From Brassica napus (lineage: Eukaryota > Streptophyta > Magnoliopsida > Brassicales > Brassicaceae): 64,000 nt of DNA. A program made the position numbers and the translations under genes. This document shows, piece by piece, positions 1 through 15,001 of the stretch; within the stretch, counting starts at the first letter, position 1; each line of letters begins with the position of its first letter. The notes under the pieces were generated by a model. It worked only from the letters and a program-made list of their open reading frames with translations, made no database searches and was not told the DNA's origin. The DNA is taken from positions 22,904,610 through 22,968,609 of the forward strand of contig NC_063446.1 in assembly GCF_020379485.1 (NCBI RefSeq). The letters are read 5' to 3'.

Positions 1-1665
1 TCTTCACCAGGCTTTAACAAAACCTGAGGTTCTATAGCTCCAGAATCTACACACAGCATCGTCATGTAATCTTCATCCCCCATATCAGCTATACTCTTTG
101 CCTTTTTGTCCCAAGGGTTCCACACAACTGCTCGAGTTTTCCATTAGAAAACAAATCCCAAACAAAGGTCCAAGAACACATAAAACATTTGAAGTGTCTT
201 TTTAATCTGTTATAATGCGCATACCTGCATTAGGCATGCCTTCCTTTCGCAGTTCGATGGTTCTCTTCCGCTCATGGTCTATGACAGCAATCTTCGTTGG
301 TGTGTTCAAGTACACTCTATCGATCTGCAACCCCACTCACTCTCTATATCACAACAATCTTGTGGGAGTGTAAAAAGCGTAAGGGGAAAACAATGGCTGA
401 TACTTACCTCGCCGTCAAACGTGATTGCGTCTGCTTGCTCGGTGAATCTTTCTTTACCCTTCAAGTTGTCTAGATAATCAAGTGTCTCCAGACCCTCAAC
501 CCGTACTTCACTGAGAATTCAATACCCCCCACACAATGAATAGCTACTAATACTACTACTACTCAAAGAGAGAAAGGAACCAATAATATGAAGTAGAGGA
601 AGAAAAAATTTGAAAGGCACACCTTATGTCAGATACATGTAAGTAGTTTCGAAGAGCAAACATGAAAGAGAATGGCTTTGAGTCAATGTTCCTCACACGA
701 GGGATCACAGTCAGTTTCCCAAGGCTGATAGAGATGCGTACACGGAGTTCAAAGCTGCGGAAACACATACAAAACATCCAAACCGTAAAAGAAGATGAGC
801 AAGAGAGACAAAAATGTGGGTGCAAGTTATAGATCTGTCTCTCCCACAAACCTGTGAGGCCAGATCTTGAGGTCATCTTCAGTGGACTTCAGAATGAGAT
901 CAACAGATGATTGTTTGTTAGCAGCAGGAAGAGGAGAAGGGTCGTCATCAAGTGCCCAGAATCTGTTGCGGGCAAACCCATGTCGCTCAAGTCCACCAAA
1001 GTTTCCAAACTGAGAAAGATGGCAACAGTAGTCTTGATGGTGGTAACAAAATAAGAGAGAAGATTATAAGTATATATTAAAAGTGATGCGAGATGCAAAA
1101 CCTGAGGAAAGCAAACAGGTATTCCTCCTCTAATGATCTTGGGAGGCAAATACTGAGCCTACATGAGACGCATCAAATAAAAAAAATACTAATTAAAACA
1201 TTCCTGCTTCAATCCTTAGTGGGGAAGTGATGTATAAATACCTTTAAAGGAACACATCAACGTATAAAAAGTTTAGACATGACATAAAAGGAGAAGATAT
1301 GGATAGTTAGTTTGGAAGTGAGGGCATGATGGTCTGAGTTAACTGATTGAAAGCCAACAAAATAGTAAAAGATGAAATGGGGGAAAGCGCATACACACAT
1401 ACCTTACTGCTCATAAAAAGAAGCTCTTCCCTCCTTTCATTTTTCCAAGAGATGACTTGCCCTCCAAACAGAAGCACCTGTAAAAAAGATTCAAGACAGG
1501 CTCATCATACAATTCAACAAGAAGAAGATATGATGAAAAGAAACAGAAGGAAACTGACGTGAGAAGATGAAAGAGGAGGAGTCAAACCTGAGCAGTAGAT
1601 CCGCGAGGCTCATTCAAAAGAATCCGGGACGATCCATCAACATCGTTGCCGAAATTCAAAGGCAT
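1..1665 (-). CDS. Glucose-6-phosphate 1-epimerase (aldose 1-epimerase family), 3' end off window
   Basis: Interconverts the alpha and beta anomers of hexose 6-phosphates; galactose-mutarotase-like fold. Exons in transcript order: 1588-1665, 1403-1477, 1102-1158, 852-1009, 623-754, 408-510, 225-324 and 1-127 (continues off the window). All junctions are GT-AG and keep frame. The ATG at 1663-1665 starts MPLNFGNDVDG. Family landmarks in order are IRGGIPVCFPQ, GGLERHGFARN, a NYLHVSDI segment carrying the likely catalytic His, and WNPWDKK followed by VDSGAIEP with the likely catalytic Glu. About 276 residues are present against roughly 306 in the family, so only the last 30 or so are missing. No transit peptide is evident, suggesting a cytosolic enzyme. 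It resembles Arabidopsis At3g01590, which fits the order of the genes that follow. Head-to-head with the PPR gene at 3111. Confidence 0.9.
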
Positions 1666-2280
1666 CTTTTGGCTCTTTATTCCCTTTTTCTCCACTACCT
1701 TCCTTCACTCTCTCTCTCTCTTCTTTAACTACAAACCACCAAATCTTACTTTCTTATATACAAAACATCAAACCGTTTACCCTATAACGACGAGCATAAA
1801 GAATATACCACCCCCACAATTTCTCAATAATCAATCAATACCGGAATCTATTCCGCAAAAATGGCAAATCCACCAGAATATTATTAATAAAATAAAATAA
1901 AATAACAATATTGGAAGAGAATCAACCTTCTTGAACGAGATCCAGAGAGCGACGACGCACTGGAAAATGATGACCTTGCTTCTGCTCTGATCACGATGAA
2001 GAAGAAGACGAAGGAGGAGATCCTTCCTCTTTTGTGCGTATTTGTAGCCGAGAGCGAGAGCGAGAGAGCTATTCCACTTCTCAACAATAACCGCCACGTG
2101 CGCTTTGTTACTTCTTTTTCCTTCCTTTTATTAATACTTACTACAACTACTTTAATTAATATCATCGTTTATTACTATTTATTATGCTTATCCTTGTTCG
2201 TATTTTAAGAATACAAACAAATAATCAATTATCTGACCAATCAAAAGCCTACAAATAAGAGAAAGCATATATAGTATTAA
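1666..2280 (-). promoter_or_regulatory. Leader and upstream region of the epimerase gene
   Basis: No coding exon is supported here. The pyrimidine-rich stretch at about 1670-1720 and the purine/pyrimidine-biased stretch at 1980-2080 look like 5' untranslated sequence on the minus strand, possibly with a leader intron. A CACGTG G-box (inside GCCACGTGCG) lies at about 2095. Several short open frames on both strands are low-complexity and were not called. Confidence 0.35.
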
Positions 2281-2806
2281 ACCCTGTTCTAAAAATCGGC
2301 CGCCTAGCCGTCTAGGCGCTACGCGTCACTCTTCCGCCCCGATTTATGCCAAATCGGTTTAAAAAATCGGATATCCGATTTTTTCCGCCTAGACCGCCTA
2401 AATGACCGCCTAGCCGCCTAAATGACCGTCTAGCCGCCTAGGCGGCCGCCTAATCTATTTTTTTTTTATTTTTTTATTTTTTATTTTTTAATTTTTTTTA
2501 TTTTATTTTTAATAATATTTTTATTTTTTATTTGATCTAAAATTTTATAAATATCATTTATATTCATAATTTTGATGAAAAATACACTATATTAAGTTTA
2601 TATATTCTATTTGTGTGTTTTATACAATCTTAAACATGAAAATGTATTAATGTTATACACAATTAAAGATTAACATGTTTTATAACACAGTAAACCATCT
2701 AAAAATTCTGCTCCGCATAATTTCCGATTAATCCCCGATTTTCTCTTTAGGCGCTAGGCCCAACCCGACCGCCCGACTAGCGCCTTGCGCGTTCCCGAAC
2801 AGGGGT
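2281..2806. mobile_element. Non-autonomous TIR element rich in CCTAGGCGG-type motifs
   Basis: The ends are short inverted repeats: ACCCTGTTC at 2281 and GAACAGGGGT ending at 2806. ATTAA flanks both ends (2276-2280 and 2807-2811). The left end is packed with GCCGCCTAGCCGTCTAGGCG-like GC-rich motifs, repeated in shortened form at the right end (about 2750-2795). The core is T- and A-rich. No open frame. The flank is compatible with a TTA/TAA target (PIF/Harbinger-like), but the superfamily is not certain. Confidence 0.55.
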
Positions 2807-3110
2807 ATTAACAAAAGTAAATGGACCTGCTGTTTAGACCACTTGTTTCCGGCCCAGGCCCATCGTGTTATAGCAAATATATTGGCGCGCATGGGTCTTT
2901 CTGTCTATTAACGCTCTGCTTCTTCTTCTTCTTCTCTCCCTCTCAAATTCATTTGCTCAGTTAATCAAGCAAGCAATTCCCTAGAAACGAGAAAATGGAT
3001 GGAAAATTTATAGTAATCTAGGATAATATCAGTTTCCTGGGAATTATATTACAGGCTTTCTTATCAAAAGTTTATCTTCTTTCGTGTATGCACGCCACTT
3101 GTTCGACGAA

Positions 3111-5036
3111 ATGACCAAGAGGAGCTTATATCAGTGGAATACTCTTCTTAAAAGCTTATCCAGAGATAAACAATGGCAACAAGTATTGTCTCAGTTTATC
3201 CAAATGTTTCGCTGTGAAGAAAAGCCTGATAACTTCACCATTCCAGTTGCTCTCAAGGCCTGCGTTGAGTTGCGGCAAATTAAGTGTGGAGAAATCATTC
3301 ATGCGTTCATCAACAAGGATGCTTCGCTTGCGTCTGACCTTTATGTTGGCTCTGCTCTGATAGATATGTATGCCAAATGTGGGAGGATGACCCAAGCTTT
3401 GAGGGTCTTTGATGAGTTGGAGGAGAAGCCTGATATTGTCACCTGGTCTTCTATGGTTTCTGGGTTTGAGAGGAATGGTTTTCCCTTTGAGGCCGTTGAG
3501 TTTTTCAGGAGAATGGCCACGTCTTCTCATGTTAGTCCTGATCGGGTAACTTTAATCACTCTAGTTTCTGCATGTACGAAACTATCTGATTCAAAACTTG
3601 GGAGGTGTGTGCATGGTTTTGTGATGCGTAGAGGATTTGAAAAGGATTTGTCTTTAGTGAATTCACTATTGAATTGTTATGCTAAGTCGGGAGCTTTCAA
3701 AGAAGCGGTTCATTTGTTCAAGGTGATGGCAGAGAAAGATGTTATATCTTGGAGCACAGTCATTGCTTGCTACGTTCAAAATGGAGCTGCTGCTGAAGCA
3801 TTGCGTGTCTTCAATGAAATGATGGGTAGCGGAACAGAACCTAGTGCAGCTACTATGCTCAGTGTGTTTCAAGCTTGTGCAGCTTCTCATGATCTAAAGC
3901 AAGGTAGGAAGAGCCATGAATTAGCCATTAGGAAAGGCATTGAGACAGAAGTGAAAGTCTCCACTGCTCTAGTTGATATGTATATGAAGTGTTTCTCCCT
4001 CGAGGAAGCTTATGCTGTTTTCTCCAGGATTCCGAAGAAAGATGTGGTCTCTTGGGTTGCGTTGATAAGCGGCTTTACATTAAATGGAATGGCTCACAGA
4101 TCAGTTGAGGAATTTTCCAAGATGCTGCTTGAAAATAATACGAGGCCTGATTCTATTCTTATGGTGAAGGTACTTAAGGCATGTTCGGATTTGGGTTTTC
4201 TCGAACAAGCTGAATGCTTTCATAGTTATGTGATCAAATTCGGATTTGACAGTAACCCGTTCATCGGAGCCTCTCTTGTTGAGCTTTATTCGAGATGTGG
4301 GAGTCTAGGCAGTGCTTGTAAAGTGTTCGATGAGATAACTTTAAAGGACGTCGTGGTTTGGACCTCTTTGATCACTGGTTATGGAATCCATGGGAAGGGC
4401 ACTAAAGCGCTGGAGACGTTTACTCAAATGGTCGAGAGCTCAGAAGTGGAGCCTAATGAAGTGACATTTCTCTCAGTTTTGTCTGCTTGTAGTCACTCAG
4501 GTTTGATACACGAGGGACTGAGAATATTTGAGTTGATGGTGAGTCAGTACGGACTTGTTCCTAACTTAGAGCATTATGCTGTATTGGTTGATCTTCTCGG
4601 CCGTGTAGGAGAACTAGATGCTGCCATTGAAATCACAAATGGGATGCCTTTTTCACCAACACCACAAGTCTTGGGTACTCTTTTAGGCGCGTGTAGGATT
4701 CATCAGAATGATGAGATGGCAGAAACTGTTGCAAAGAAGCTCTTTGAATTGGAACCCAATCATGCTGGTTATTACATGCTAATGTCGAATATGTATGGGG
4801 TTAAGGGAGAATGGGAGAATGTGGAAAAGTTGAGAAATGCAGTGAGGAACAGGGGAATTAAAAAAGGATTGGCAGATAGTTTGATTGAGATAAAAAGAAA
4901 GGTCCATAGCTTTGTGGCTGATGATAACATGCATCCTGAGAATGAGCCGGTTTATGGACTGCTTAAAGAGCTGGATTTGCATATGAAACAAGACTTTGAA
5001 GATTCTGTGTATTTCCAAACTGAGGGAGGCAGCTAG
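3111..5036 (+). CDS. PLS-class pentatricopeptide repeat protein with E/E+ tail
   Basis: One uninterrupted frame of tandem PPR motifs, for example [28 protein letters not shown] and [17 protein letters not shown]. It ends in an E and E+ type tail (about the last 120 residues, [13 protein letters not shown] to [13 protein letters not shown]) and has no DYW domain. Proteins of this type bind organellar RNA, usually for C-to-U editing, with a deaminase supplied in trans. The frame is open back to 3027, but the codon at 3084 is GTG and no upstream in-frame ATG exists before the stop at 3024-3026. The start is therefore set at the first in-frame ATG (3111). An unrecognised upstream exon, or a lost start, would explain the missing targeting peptide. 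It resembles At3g01580. Confidence 0.8.
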   Translation: MTKRSLYQWNTLLKSLSRDKQWQQVLSQFIQMFRCEEKPDNFTIPVALKACVELRQIKCGEIIHAFINKDASLASDLYVGSALIDMYAKCGRMTQALRVFDELEEKPDIVTWSSMVSGFERNGFPFEAVEFFRRMATSSHVSPDRVTLITLVSACTKLSDSKLGRCVHGFVMRRGFEKDLSLVNSLLNCYAKSGAFKEAVHLFKVMAEKDVISWSTVIACYVQNGAAAEALRVFNEMMGSGTEPSAATMLSVFQACAASHDLKQGRKSHELAIRKGIETEVKVSTALVDMYMKCFSLEEAYAVFSRIPKKDVVSWVALISGFTLNGMAHRSVEEFSKMLLENNTRPDSILMVKVLKACSDLGFLEQAECFHSYVIKFGFDSNPFIGASLVELYSRCGSLGSACKVFDEITLKDVVVWTSLITGYGIHGKGTKALETFTQMVESSEVEPNEVTFLSVLSACSHSGLIHEGLRIFELMVSQYGLVPNLEHYAVLVDLLGRVGELDAAIEITNGMPFSPTPQVLGTLLGACRIHQNDEMAETVAKKLFELEPNHAGYYMLMSNMYGVKGEWENVEKLRNAVRNRGIKKGLADSLIEIKRKVHSFVADDNMHPENEPVYGLLKELDLHMKQDFEDSVYFQTEGGS

Positions 5037-5318
5037 TGATTCAGTGATCAGAAGCTTGAAATCAAGGATTTGTAGCAAAGTACTCAAATTCTCATATATT
5101 AGGTGATCAATGTGGAGGTTCAAGCACAAGACAGATCTCGTTCTGCATATTATTTTCAGTATCACTTGGGGTTTTTAATTATGAACCGATTAGCAGAGGA
5201 ATCCCAGTTGAATTCTTAATTTCCCGTCTCAGCCCCTTCATTGGTAACATCGGATTCGCAATCTTCCTCTCTTCCAAAGTTAGTTTTTTTTTTTTAAAAG
5301 GAAAAGAAACTTGTTACT

Positions 5319-5516
5319 CATGCAAGGTTCTCAGGTGCCACGTCTCTCCTTTACGTGTCACGTTCTTGCAGCATGTTGCCCATCTATAATACTATTTACA
5401 ACAAACCCGATCCCATTACTCAAAGCTTAATAGGAAGAAGCAACTGATTCAGCAACATCTTTGTGGTTTTAGTTTCTTGCTAAAGCTATCTAACAAAGCT
5501 TTACCTTGGAGGATTA
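5319..5516 (+). promoter_or_regulatory. Seed-type promoter of the oleosin gene
   Basis: Upstream of the oleosin start there is a CATGCA RY-like motif (about 5319), GCCACGTC (5338-5345), and ACGTGTCACG (5353-5362), an ABRE/G-box-like pair. TATAATA lies at 5385-5391, about 130 bases before the ATG. RY plus ABRE motifs are typical of ABI3- and ABI5-driven seed maturation genes, which suits an oil-body protein. Confidence 0.5.
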
Positions 5517-6192
5517 ATGGCTGACGTTCGCACACATGCACACCAGGTTCAAGTGCACCCTCTACGCCAGCACGAAGGAGGCATCAAAGTGGTTTATCCC
5601 CAGAGCGGGCCTTCTTCCACTCAGGTTCCTTTTTTAATTTACACCATCCTTGGAATCTCAGCATATATTATACAACAAATATGAATATCATTTGTATACG
5701 CTTTACACGTGCATGCAGGTTCTAGCAGTGGTCGCCGGCGTACCGGTTGGAGGGACGCTGCTAACTCTGGCCGGTTTAACCTTAGCCGTTTCGGTTATAG
5801 GACTAATACTGGCATTCCCGCTGTTCCTCATCTTCAGTCCGGTTATCGTACCAGCGGCCTTTGTGATCGGTTTAGCTATGACAGGATTCATGGCGTCAGG
5901 GGCAATAGGGCTCACGGGACTATCGTCGATGTCGTGGGTACTGAACCACATCCGAAGAGTAAGGGAACGTATACCGGATGAGCTGGATGAAGCAAAGCAG
6001 CGTTTGGCTGACATGGCCGAGTACGTGGGGCAGAGGACAAAAGATGCAGGACAGACCATAGAAGACAAAGCTCACGATGTACGAGAGAGCAAGACTTATG
6101 ATGTTCGAGATAGAGACACAAAGGGTCATACTGCCTCAGGAGGAGACAGGGACACCAAGACAACTCGCGAGGTACGAGTGGCGACAACATGA
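5517..6192 (+). CDS. Oleosin (oil-body structural protein)
   Basis: Two exons, 5517-5624 and 5719-6192, give about 193 residues. The first exon encodes a hydrophilic N-terminal arm (MADVRTHAHQ...). The second begins with VLAVVAGVPVGGTLL and carries the long central hydrophobic hairpin with the proline knot PLFLIFSPVIVP (P-x5-SP-x3-P). A charged amphipathic C-terminal tail rich in Arg, Asp, Thr and Lys follows. Oleosins coat the lipid monolayer of seed oil bodies and stop them from coalescing. It resembles At3g01570, although that protein may lack an intron; the splice is supported here because the intronic stretch has stops and AT-rich sequence between GT and GCAG. Confidence 0.88.
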
Positions 6193-6798
6193 AGCGTGTG
6201 TTTTGTGATGAATAAAAAGAGACTCGCCTGTTGTGGTTCTGGTTTCTTGGTAGATAGGTGTTGTGTGTTTAAGTTTAAAATGGTGTTCTGCTCTGTAAGC
6301 GTTCTTCGAGTGTTGAGTGTGTTTTACTTCTAATAATAATGTGGACGTTTTGCTTCTAAGGGTTTTATGTGCGTTCATCAATAGTTAGATCTAATTTGAA
6401 TAGGAAAATGCATCCTGTTTAGCCATGTAAGTGAAAAAACAGATAATGAAATATACATATATTAGCTGGTATAGAGAAATGGGACCATACTAATTATGAA
6501 ATAAAGACAGCCAAGAAACGGTGGACTGACTCTAAATTGATTGGTACCACAAGACTTAGGTTCATGCGTACGTCCACATGTTTAAACCCGCCCTTTTATC
6601 ACATCCATACGTTTCCCGCCTCCTTCTGACACTTCGAAATACATAGTTTTCGACAAAACAATTATTATTATTAGTTGTTATCATCATACGTCAAAGTTTG
6701 GCTAGAGAGATTTATTCTATCTTATTAGCACAAATTAAACACGAAAACACGTCGGCATAATAACTTGTCTAATATAAATAAACAATTAATTATCATTA

Positions 6799-7008
6799 GA
6801 GCATGATTATTGGAAGGTTGTTAGGGTGGAGTTCTTAGCGGAATATAAGAACTCATCTCTTAACTTTTAGCTAAAAAAAGTTAAGAACCGTATCTAAAAA
6901 CTCTTATTTAAGAATCGGTTCTTAACTTTTTTTTTTGTTAAAAATTAAGAGTCTGTTATTATATTCAGCTAAGAACCTCACCTTAAGAATCCTCGAATAA
7001 CCATGCTC
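6799..7008. mobile_element. PIF/Harbinger-type (Tourist-like) MITE
   Basis: About 210 bp fold-back element. The ends GAGCATGATTATTGG and CGAATAACCATGCTC are inverted repeats, and each is flanked by TTA (6796-6798 and 7009-7011), the expected target duplication. Inner arms such as GTTCTTAGCGGAATATAAGAA are complementary almost end to end. The same family recurs at 28.7-29.6 kb. The rest of 6193-7304 holds oleosin 3' sequence and a GA-rich leader for PPT2, with no other gene seen. Confidence 0.8.
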
Positions 7009-7304
7009 TTAGAATTCAAACAACCAAAAAAAACAAAAGTTGAGACATGATAATGAGAGGATTGAGGAGACAGAGTAGCATTCGATTGATTTAACACTCT
7101 TTAGTCTTTACCAATTAGAGGAGGAAGAAGAGAGAGAGAGAGAGAAAAGCTAGCAAGTGTCGTTTACTCGTGCTGCTGAGATTTTAACAAATGACAAAGA
7201 GGATTTAGGTAAGATCTTTAACCATCTACCATAGTCCATAGATCTGTCTATCAAAAACAAGAATCCACAGACCACAGAGCAAGAAGAAAGGGGGGTACCA
7301 AGTT

Positions 7305-9193
7305 ATGCTTCTAATAACTCCATATCCGAGACTCGTGTCTCCGCTATTAGCTACCAAGTCTACTCCTGAATCATCATTCACCAGAAGAGCCAGAGCTTCC
7401 TCTTCTTCTTCTTCTACTTCTTCTTCCTCTTATCCTTGGCCTTTCCTGAGGCCTAAACGTAGACTCAATGGCTTCAAGCTCAAGTCAGCTACAGTTCCGG
7501 GAGATGTGGAATCTGGAAGTTTGGTCAAAGGGCTGAAGCTAGGAGGCATGTTCGGAGTTTGGTATCTTCTCAATATCTACTACAACATCTTCAATAAACA
7601 GGTTCTCCTATCTTTGATAGCATATATAGTCTTTTCAACTTGAGAGTCACAATTGGGTTTTAATTAGACTCCTAAATTTTCATTGTTCATCCCAGGTACT
7701 TAGGGTTTATCCATATCCAGCAACTGTAACAGCATTTCAATTAGGCTGTGGAACGTTGATGATATCAATAATGTGGCTCCTCAAACTCCATCCTCGTCCA
7801 AAAGTTACTCCATCTCAGGTAAATGATTCTTCTTGACAAAGTCCTCTAAAAAACAGAGATATTCATTTGTAAAATCGTCTGAAATATTCGTTTAACAATC
7901 TCTAGTTTCCGGCGATATTACAACTAGCAGCAGCTCACACATTAGGAAACTTGTTGACGAATGTGAGCTTGGGAAGAGTAAACGTCTCTTTCACCCACAC
8001 AATCAAAGCATTGGAGCCTTTCTTCACCGTCTTGTTCTCTGTTCTCTTGCTCGACGAGGTACGCAAAAGCATATATAGACACTCTAGTGATCAGAGATTT
8101 TAAAAAGCGTTTTTTTATTTATTTCTTACTGATGTAACCTGTTGAGTGTCAGTGGCCGAGTTTATGGATTGTCTGTTCCTTGTTACCAATAGTCGCTGGA
8201 GTTTCTTTAGCATCTTTCACAGAAGCTTCTTTTAATTGGTATGCAACAACAACAACTAATCAAAGCATTCTTCTTGAAAAATTAACTTGGTTTGAGTTGT
8301 GTGTTTTCCAATGAACCAGGATTGGTTTCTGCAGCGCAATGGCGTCTAATGTGACGAACCAATCACGCAATGTTCTCAGTAAAAAATTCATGGTTGAAAA
8401 GGTAACTTAGTAGTTTTATCCTCTCTCAAGAAACCAACCTTTGTTTCTCTTAATTGAAACCAGCAATTCTATTAAAGTTTGTTGTATTGAAACAGGAAGC
8501 TTTGGACAACATCAACCTTTTCTCTATAATAACCATTATCTCCCTTGTCTTATTGGTTCCTGTAGCAATCCTCATCGATGGTTTTAAGTTTACTCCCTCA
8601 CAGCTACATCTAGCTGTAAGTGACGAAAACATATTACATCACCAAAAACAGGTCGAGAACTTATGGCTTTTGCTTGTGGTTTCTTGGCAGACAAGTCAGG
8701 GTTTGACTGTAAAAGAGTTTTGCCTCATGTCTCTACTTGCTGGTGTTTGCTTGCATAGCTACCAACAGGTTCGTAAAGTTTCAGAATTTAAAGATGGGTT
8801 TAGGTTTCGTTAACAATGCAGTTCCAATTAGCATCAAATGTGATTCAAAATTTACGAACACGGGTTTAGGTATCTTATATGATCTTAGAGATGGTGTCTC
8901 CAGTGACACACTCTGTTGGGAACTGCGTGAAGCGTGTGGTGGTTATTGCATCATCCATTCTTTTCTTCAAAACTCCTGTCTCGCCTCTTAATTCCATAGG
9001 TAACTTAACAAACAAATTAACTAATAGTATATATATAAAGTTTTCATTGATTGAATCTCCACTTGTTTGATGAGCAAGAGTCTGTTTCTCCAATATCTTT
9101 AACGCAACAGGTACGGCCACTGCACTAGCTGGAGTTTACTTGTACACCAGAGCCAAGAAAGTCAAACCAAACCCAAACTCAAAATCTTCCTGA
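7305..9193 (+). CDS. PPT2: Plastid phosphoenolpyruvate/phosphate translocator 2
   Basis: Imports phosphoenolpyruvate into plastids in exchange for phosphate across the inner envelope. Nine exons: 7305-7601, 7696-7818, 7906-8058, 8153-8238, 8320-8401, 8496-8615, 8691-8768, 8870-8999 and 9111-9193. All are GT-AG and frame-consistent, giving 383 residues, the usual length. Residues 1 to about 80 form a Ser/Arg-rich transit peptide, including a poly-Ser run, and are followed by [19 protein letters not shown], the first membrane segment. Other TPT-family marks are [15 protein letters not shown] and [13 protein letters not shown]. The C-terminus is a Lys-rich tail ending SKSS. It resembles At3g01550. 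The apparent open frames across 8454-8991 read through introns. Confidence 0.92.
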
Positions 9194-9955
9194 AATTTCC
9201 TCTCTCTCTGGTTTTTGAAGTTTTTACTTGTAAATAAGAAAATTATAGAAGCTCTTTATAAATTTCTATTTATATTATGTTTTTTTTTTTTTGGTTGTGT
9301 GTTGTTCCCCCTCACATGAATGACATTTCATACAGATTTTCACCAGGAAAAACCGGTTTCATTTATATTTTGTCTACTATCTAAAATAATTAATTAGCAA
9401 GAGTTAGAAATCTATACCTGTGGGTTATATATTGAAACAAAACAAATATAAATCGTGATAAAGTAAGAAATTAAAGAACGGGCCATGAAATAAGTGTATA
9501 GGGCCCAAAAAGGCCCAAAGAAGGAGGCGGCTCGTTTAGATGGTGGATGGTTGGTTGGTTTATAATAAAACCTAACGAACGGGACGTGGTCATCCTCCTC
9601 CACTTTTATTCTCTCTCTCTTCTTCTTTTGTGGCGTAGATTTATAGAGAGAGAGAGAAAGGGGAAAGAAAGAATCTCAAACCTCTCCAGTTCAGAGAATT
9701 TGACCGATTCCACATTCGTTTCCTCCATCGCGGCACTTGAAATCAGGTACGTCTTCTTCTTCCGTAGATTAAACTTCCCCGCCGTCGTGAATCCTGATTT
9801 GATTAGCCTCCTTGCTCTCTGTCGGTTAATTCGTGATTAAACTCAGATCTAGATCTGTGGTGGATCTTATCAATTTGGATAGTTATTTAATGATGTATTA
9901 GTAGAAGAAGATGATCTTTGTATCTCCTTTGCAGAAAACTGTTGATTTGCTTGCT
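9194..9955 (+). promoter_or_regulatory. PPT2 3' region and DRH1 promoter plus intron-containing leader
   Basis: After the PPT2 stop comes T-rich 3' sequence. From about 9475 there are GGGCC/GGCCC site II-like motifs (9500-9520), GGACGTGG and a CT-rich start region. A leader intron runs from ATCAG|GTACG (about 9746) to TTTGCAG (about 9934). A clearly homologous copy of this block, including leader intron and the sequence just before the ATG, drives the RNase H gene at 21541. Confidence 0.6.
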
Positions 9956-13012
<3,057 letters not shown>

Positions 13013-15001
13013 GGGAAGAGGATACAAGAACAAGCTCCTTCTCCCCGATTGAAGAAGAAAGGAAAAAATGTGTTTTGAGTATTTCTACATTTGACATTCT
13101 TATATATATATTTTTGGCCGGTGAAGAACGTACGTGAAAAGCAAGACACTCTAAGCCCCATTAAAAAACTAAAAATGCTTGCTTTCTTTATGTAGCTTTT
13201 TTGTACTTCTTTATAATCTCAAAGATTGTTGTTTTGACAGGCAAAACTTTATAACTTACACATGATAATCACTTCATATTTCCTTATTATGTTTGTTAAA
13301 ATCAATATGAGAGCTTTCCATGTAAAAGAGAGCACATCAGGCTAGATTTTTTTTTTTTTTTTTTTGAGCAAAACACATCAGGCTAGATAAAACCTCCGAA
13401 CTCAGCGAAAATCCATGAATTTATTAGCCGAAACAACCATAGTACCTGAGGCTTGGACCTTAGCCCATTACAAAATCTACAAAAAAATATTACTGTTTTT
13501 TTGTTGTTGAGTATTTGCTTCTTTTACCGATGTTATTTTGAATATCGATGATCATGTCATTTCACATAACGTTAGGATTTATGCCCTATGCATCTGAAAA
13601 CAGTGGTCCGTAGTATTGTATTTAAGTAAAAAGGAAATTTAATGATGAACTTCTTATGTGTATTCATTTTCAAAAGTGATATTTTATAATTCTAATATTG
13701 ATTTTCCCAATCAAAAGAAGAAAACTTTGGAAAGGAAGTTTGGTGAGTCCAATGGCTTAGAGGAAAATACATGTCTTGTGTACTTTGATGATAATATAAT
13801 TGGTGACAGCCTATTAATCTCTAAATGAAACTCTAGTTTTTGTGGTTACAAATTAGTTTTCCTTTTATAACTAAACGAATCATGAACTCCTAAAATCTTA
13901 ATTCAAAGCTCACTACATGCTCACACATGGCTTATTTTCCCCTATCAATATTTTTCATTAATTGTTACGTGATAAACCTTTTTTTTTATCTTAAATACAT
14001 TTATCATTAACCAAAAAAACACCTACTAGTATCATAAAAATCATTAAATTAAATATGATAGCTTCCGAATTACATTTAAATGAATACTACTAAGTTTTTA
14101 AATAAATTTCAGTACAATTTTATTGTGGTTAATATTTGTCTGGGAAAATAAACGAAAGTTGTTTGGCTATATTACTGGTCGATCTTGAAAAACAATTTGA
14201 TGATCGAATTTTATTTTCTCTTAGTCTCTTACAATAATTTAATTGAATTGTGAGCTGACACATCATTAAACCTTTCAGCCACAAAACTTCACTTACTAAA
14301 TTTGGCATATGAATTACAGCAAACCCATCACAATTAATTGGCCAAAAGCAAAGGCTATTACAACTTCCAATCTATTTTCTTTCTTTCTTTCCATCTTTTT
14401 TTAAAAAAAAAATATCTTATTATAAAATGTAAAATCTAATTCATATACATGAAAATAAAAAAAGTGTGGATCAAATAAAATACATTTAAGAAAGGGTCAT
14501 CTACGTATGGTTGAAAAATGTGTTGAACGAGTTCAATTTAAGAAAAGACCTTCACTGGCTTTGAAATTAAATATTGACTAGTATAAATATATATAGGGAG
14601 GGTTGGGAATAGTCGTTATTCAACATATATTAAGATATGTGTCATGTTTCTGTCAAGCTTTGCTTTGATTTAATATTGTACTTTCTTCCTTCTCGCTTTC
14701 TACGATTTATGTGGACGTGAACTAATCACGCCGAGATTTCATTACTTTTTAATTTAATAATTAAGTAATATAATCTTAGGCAAGTTATTATTTTAAGCTT
14801 TGTAATCAAATATTACATATTTTCATTAATTTTTATTGTATACATATGTTTTCACATATATTTATTCTACTACCATGGTCACAAGCCACTACAACCCTAT
14901 AAAAGAAAACAGTTGTTGATCAATCTTGACAGAAATAAAAACACACATGCATATATACAAACAGAAGAAAAATAAAAAGAACTGATCAGAAGAAAGAAAA
15001 A
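13013..15001. other. AT-rich intergenic region between DRH1 and MYB57
   Basis: DRH1 3' sequence to about 13300, then AT-rich sequence with a long T tract near 13350. CAAT/TATA-like motifs lie near 14580 (TATAAATATATATA) upstream of MYB57. No transposon ends, RNA gene or credible open frame were seen. Confidence 0.5.

Noticed and set aside
559..1149. Open frames on the minus strand of about 86-105 codons
   Set aside because: They read through epimerase exons into introns; the spliced model explains the conserved parts.
3084..3110. Start of the PPR protein at 3084
   Set aside because: The codon is GTG, not ATG; unlikely as a plant nuclear start.
3156..3530. 124-codon minus-strand frame
   Set aside because: Shadow of the PPR coding sequence with no family features.
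5650..5718. Longer N-terminus for oleosin exon 2
   Set aside because: This is intron sequence; the N-terminal arm is supplied by the exon at 5517-5624.
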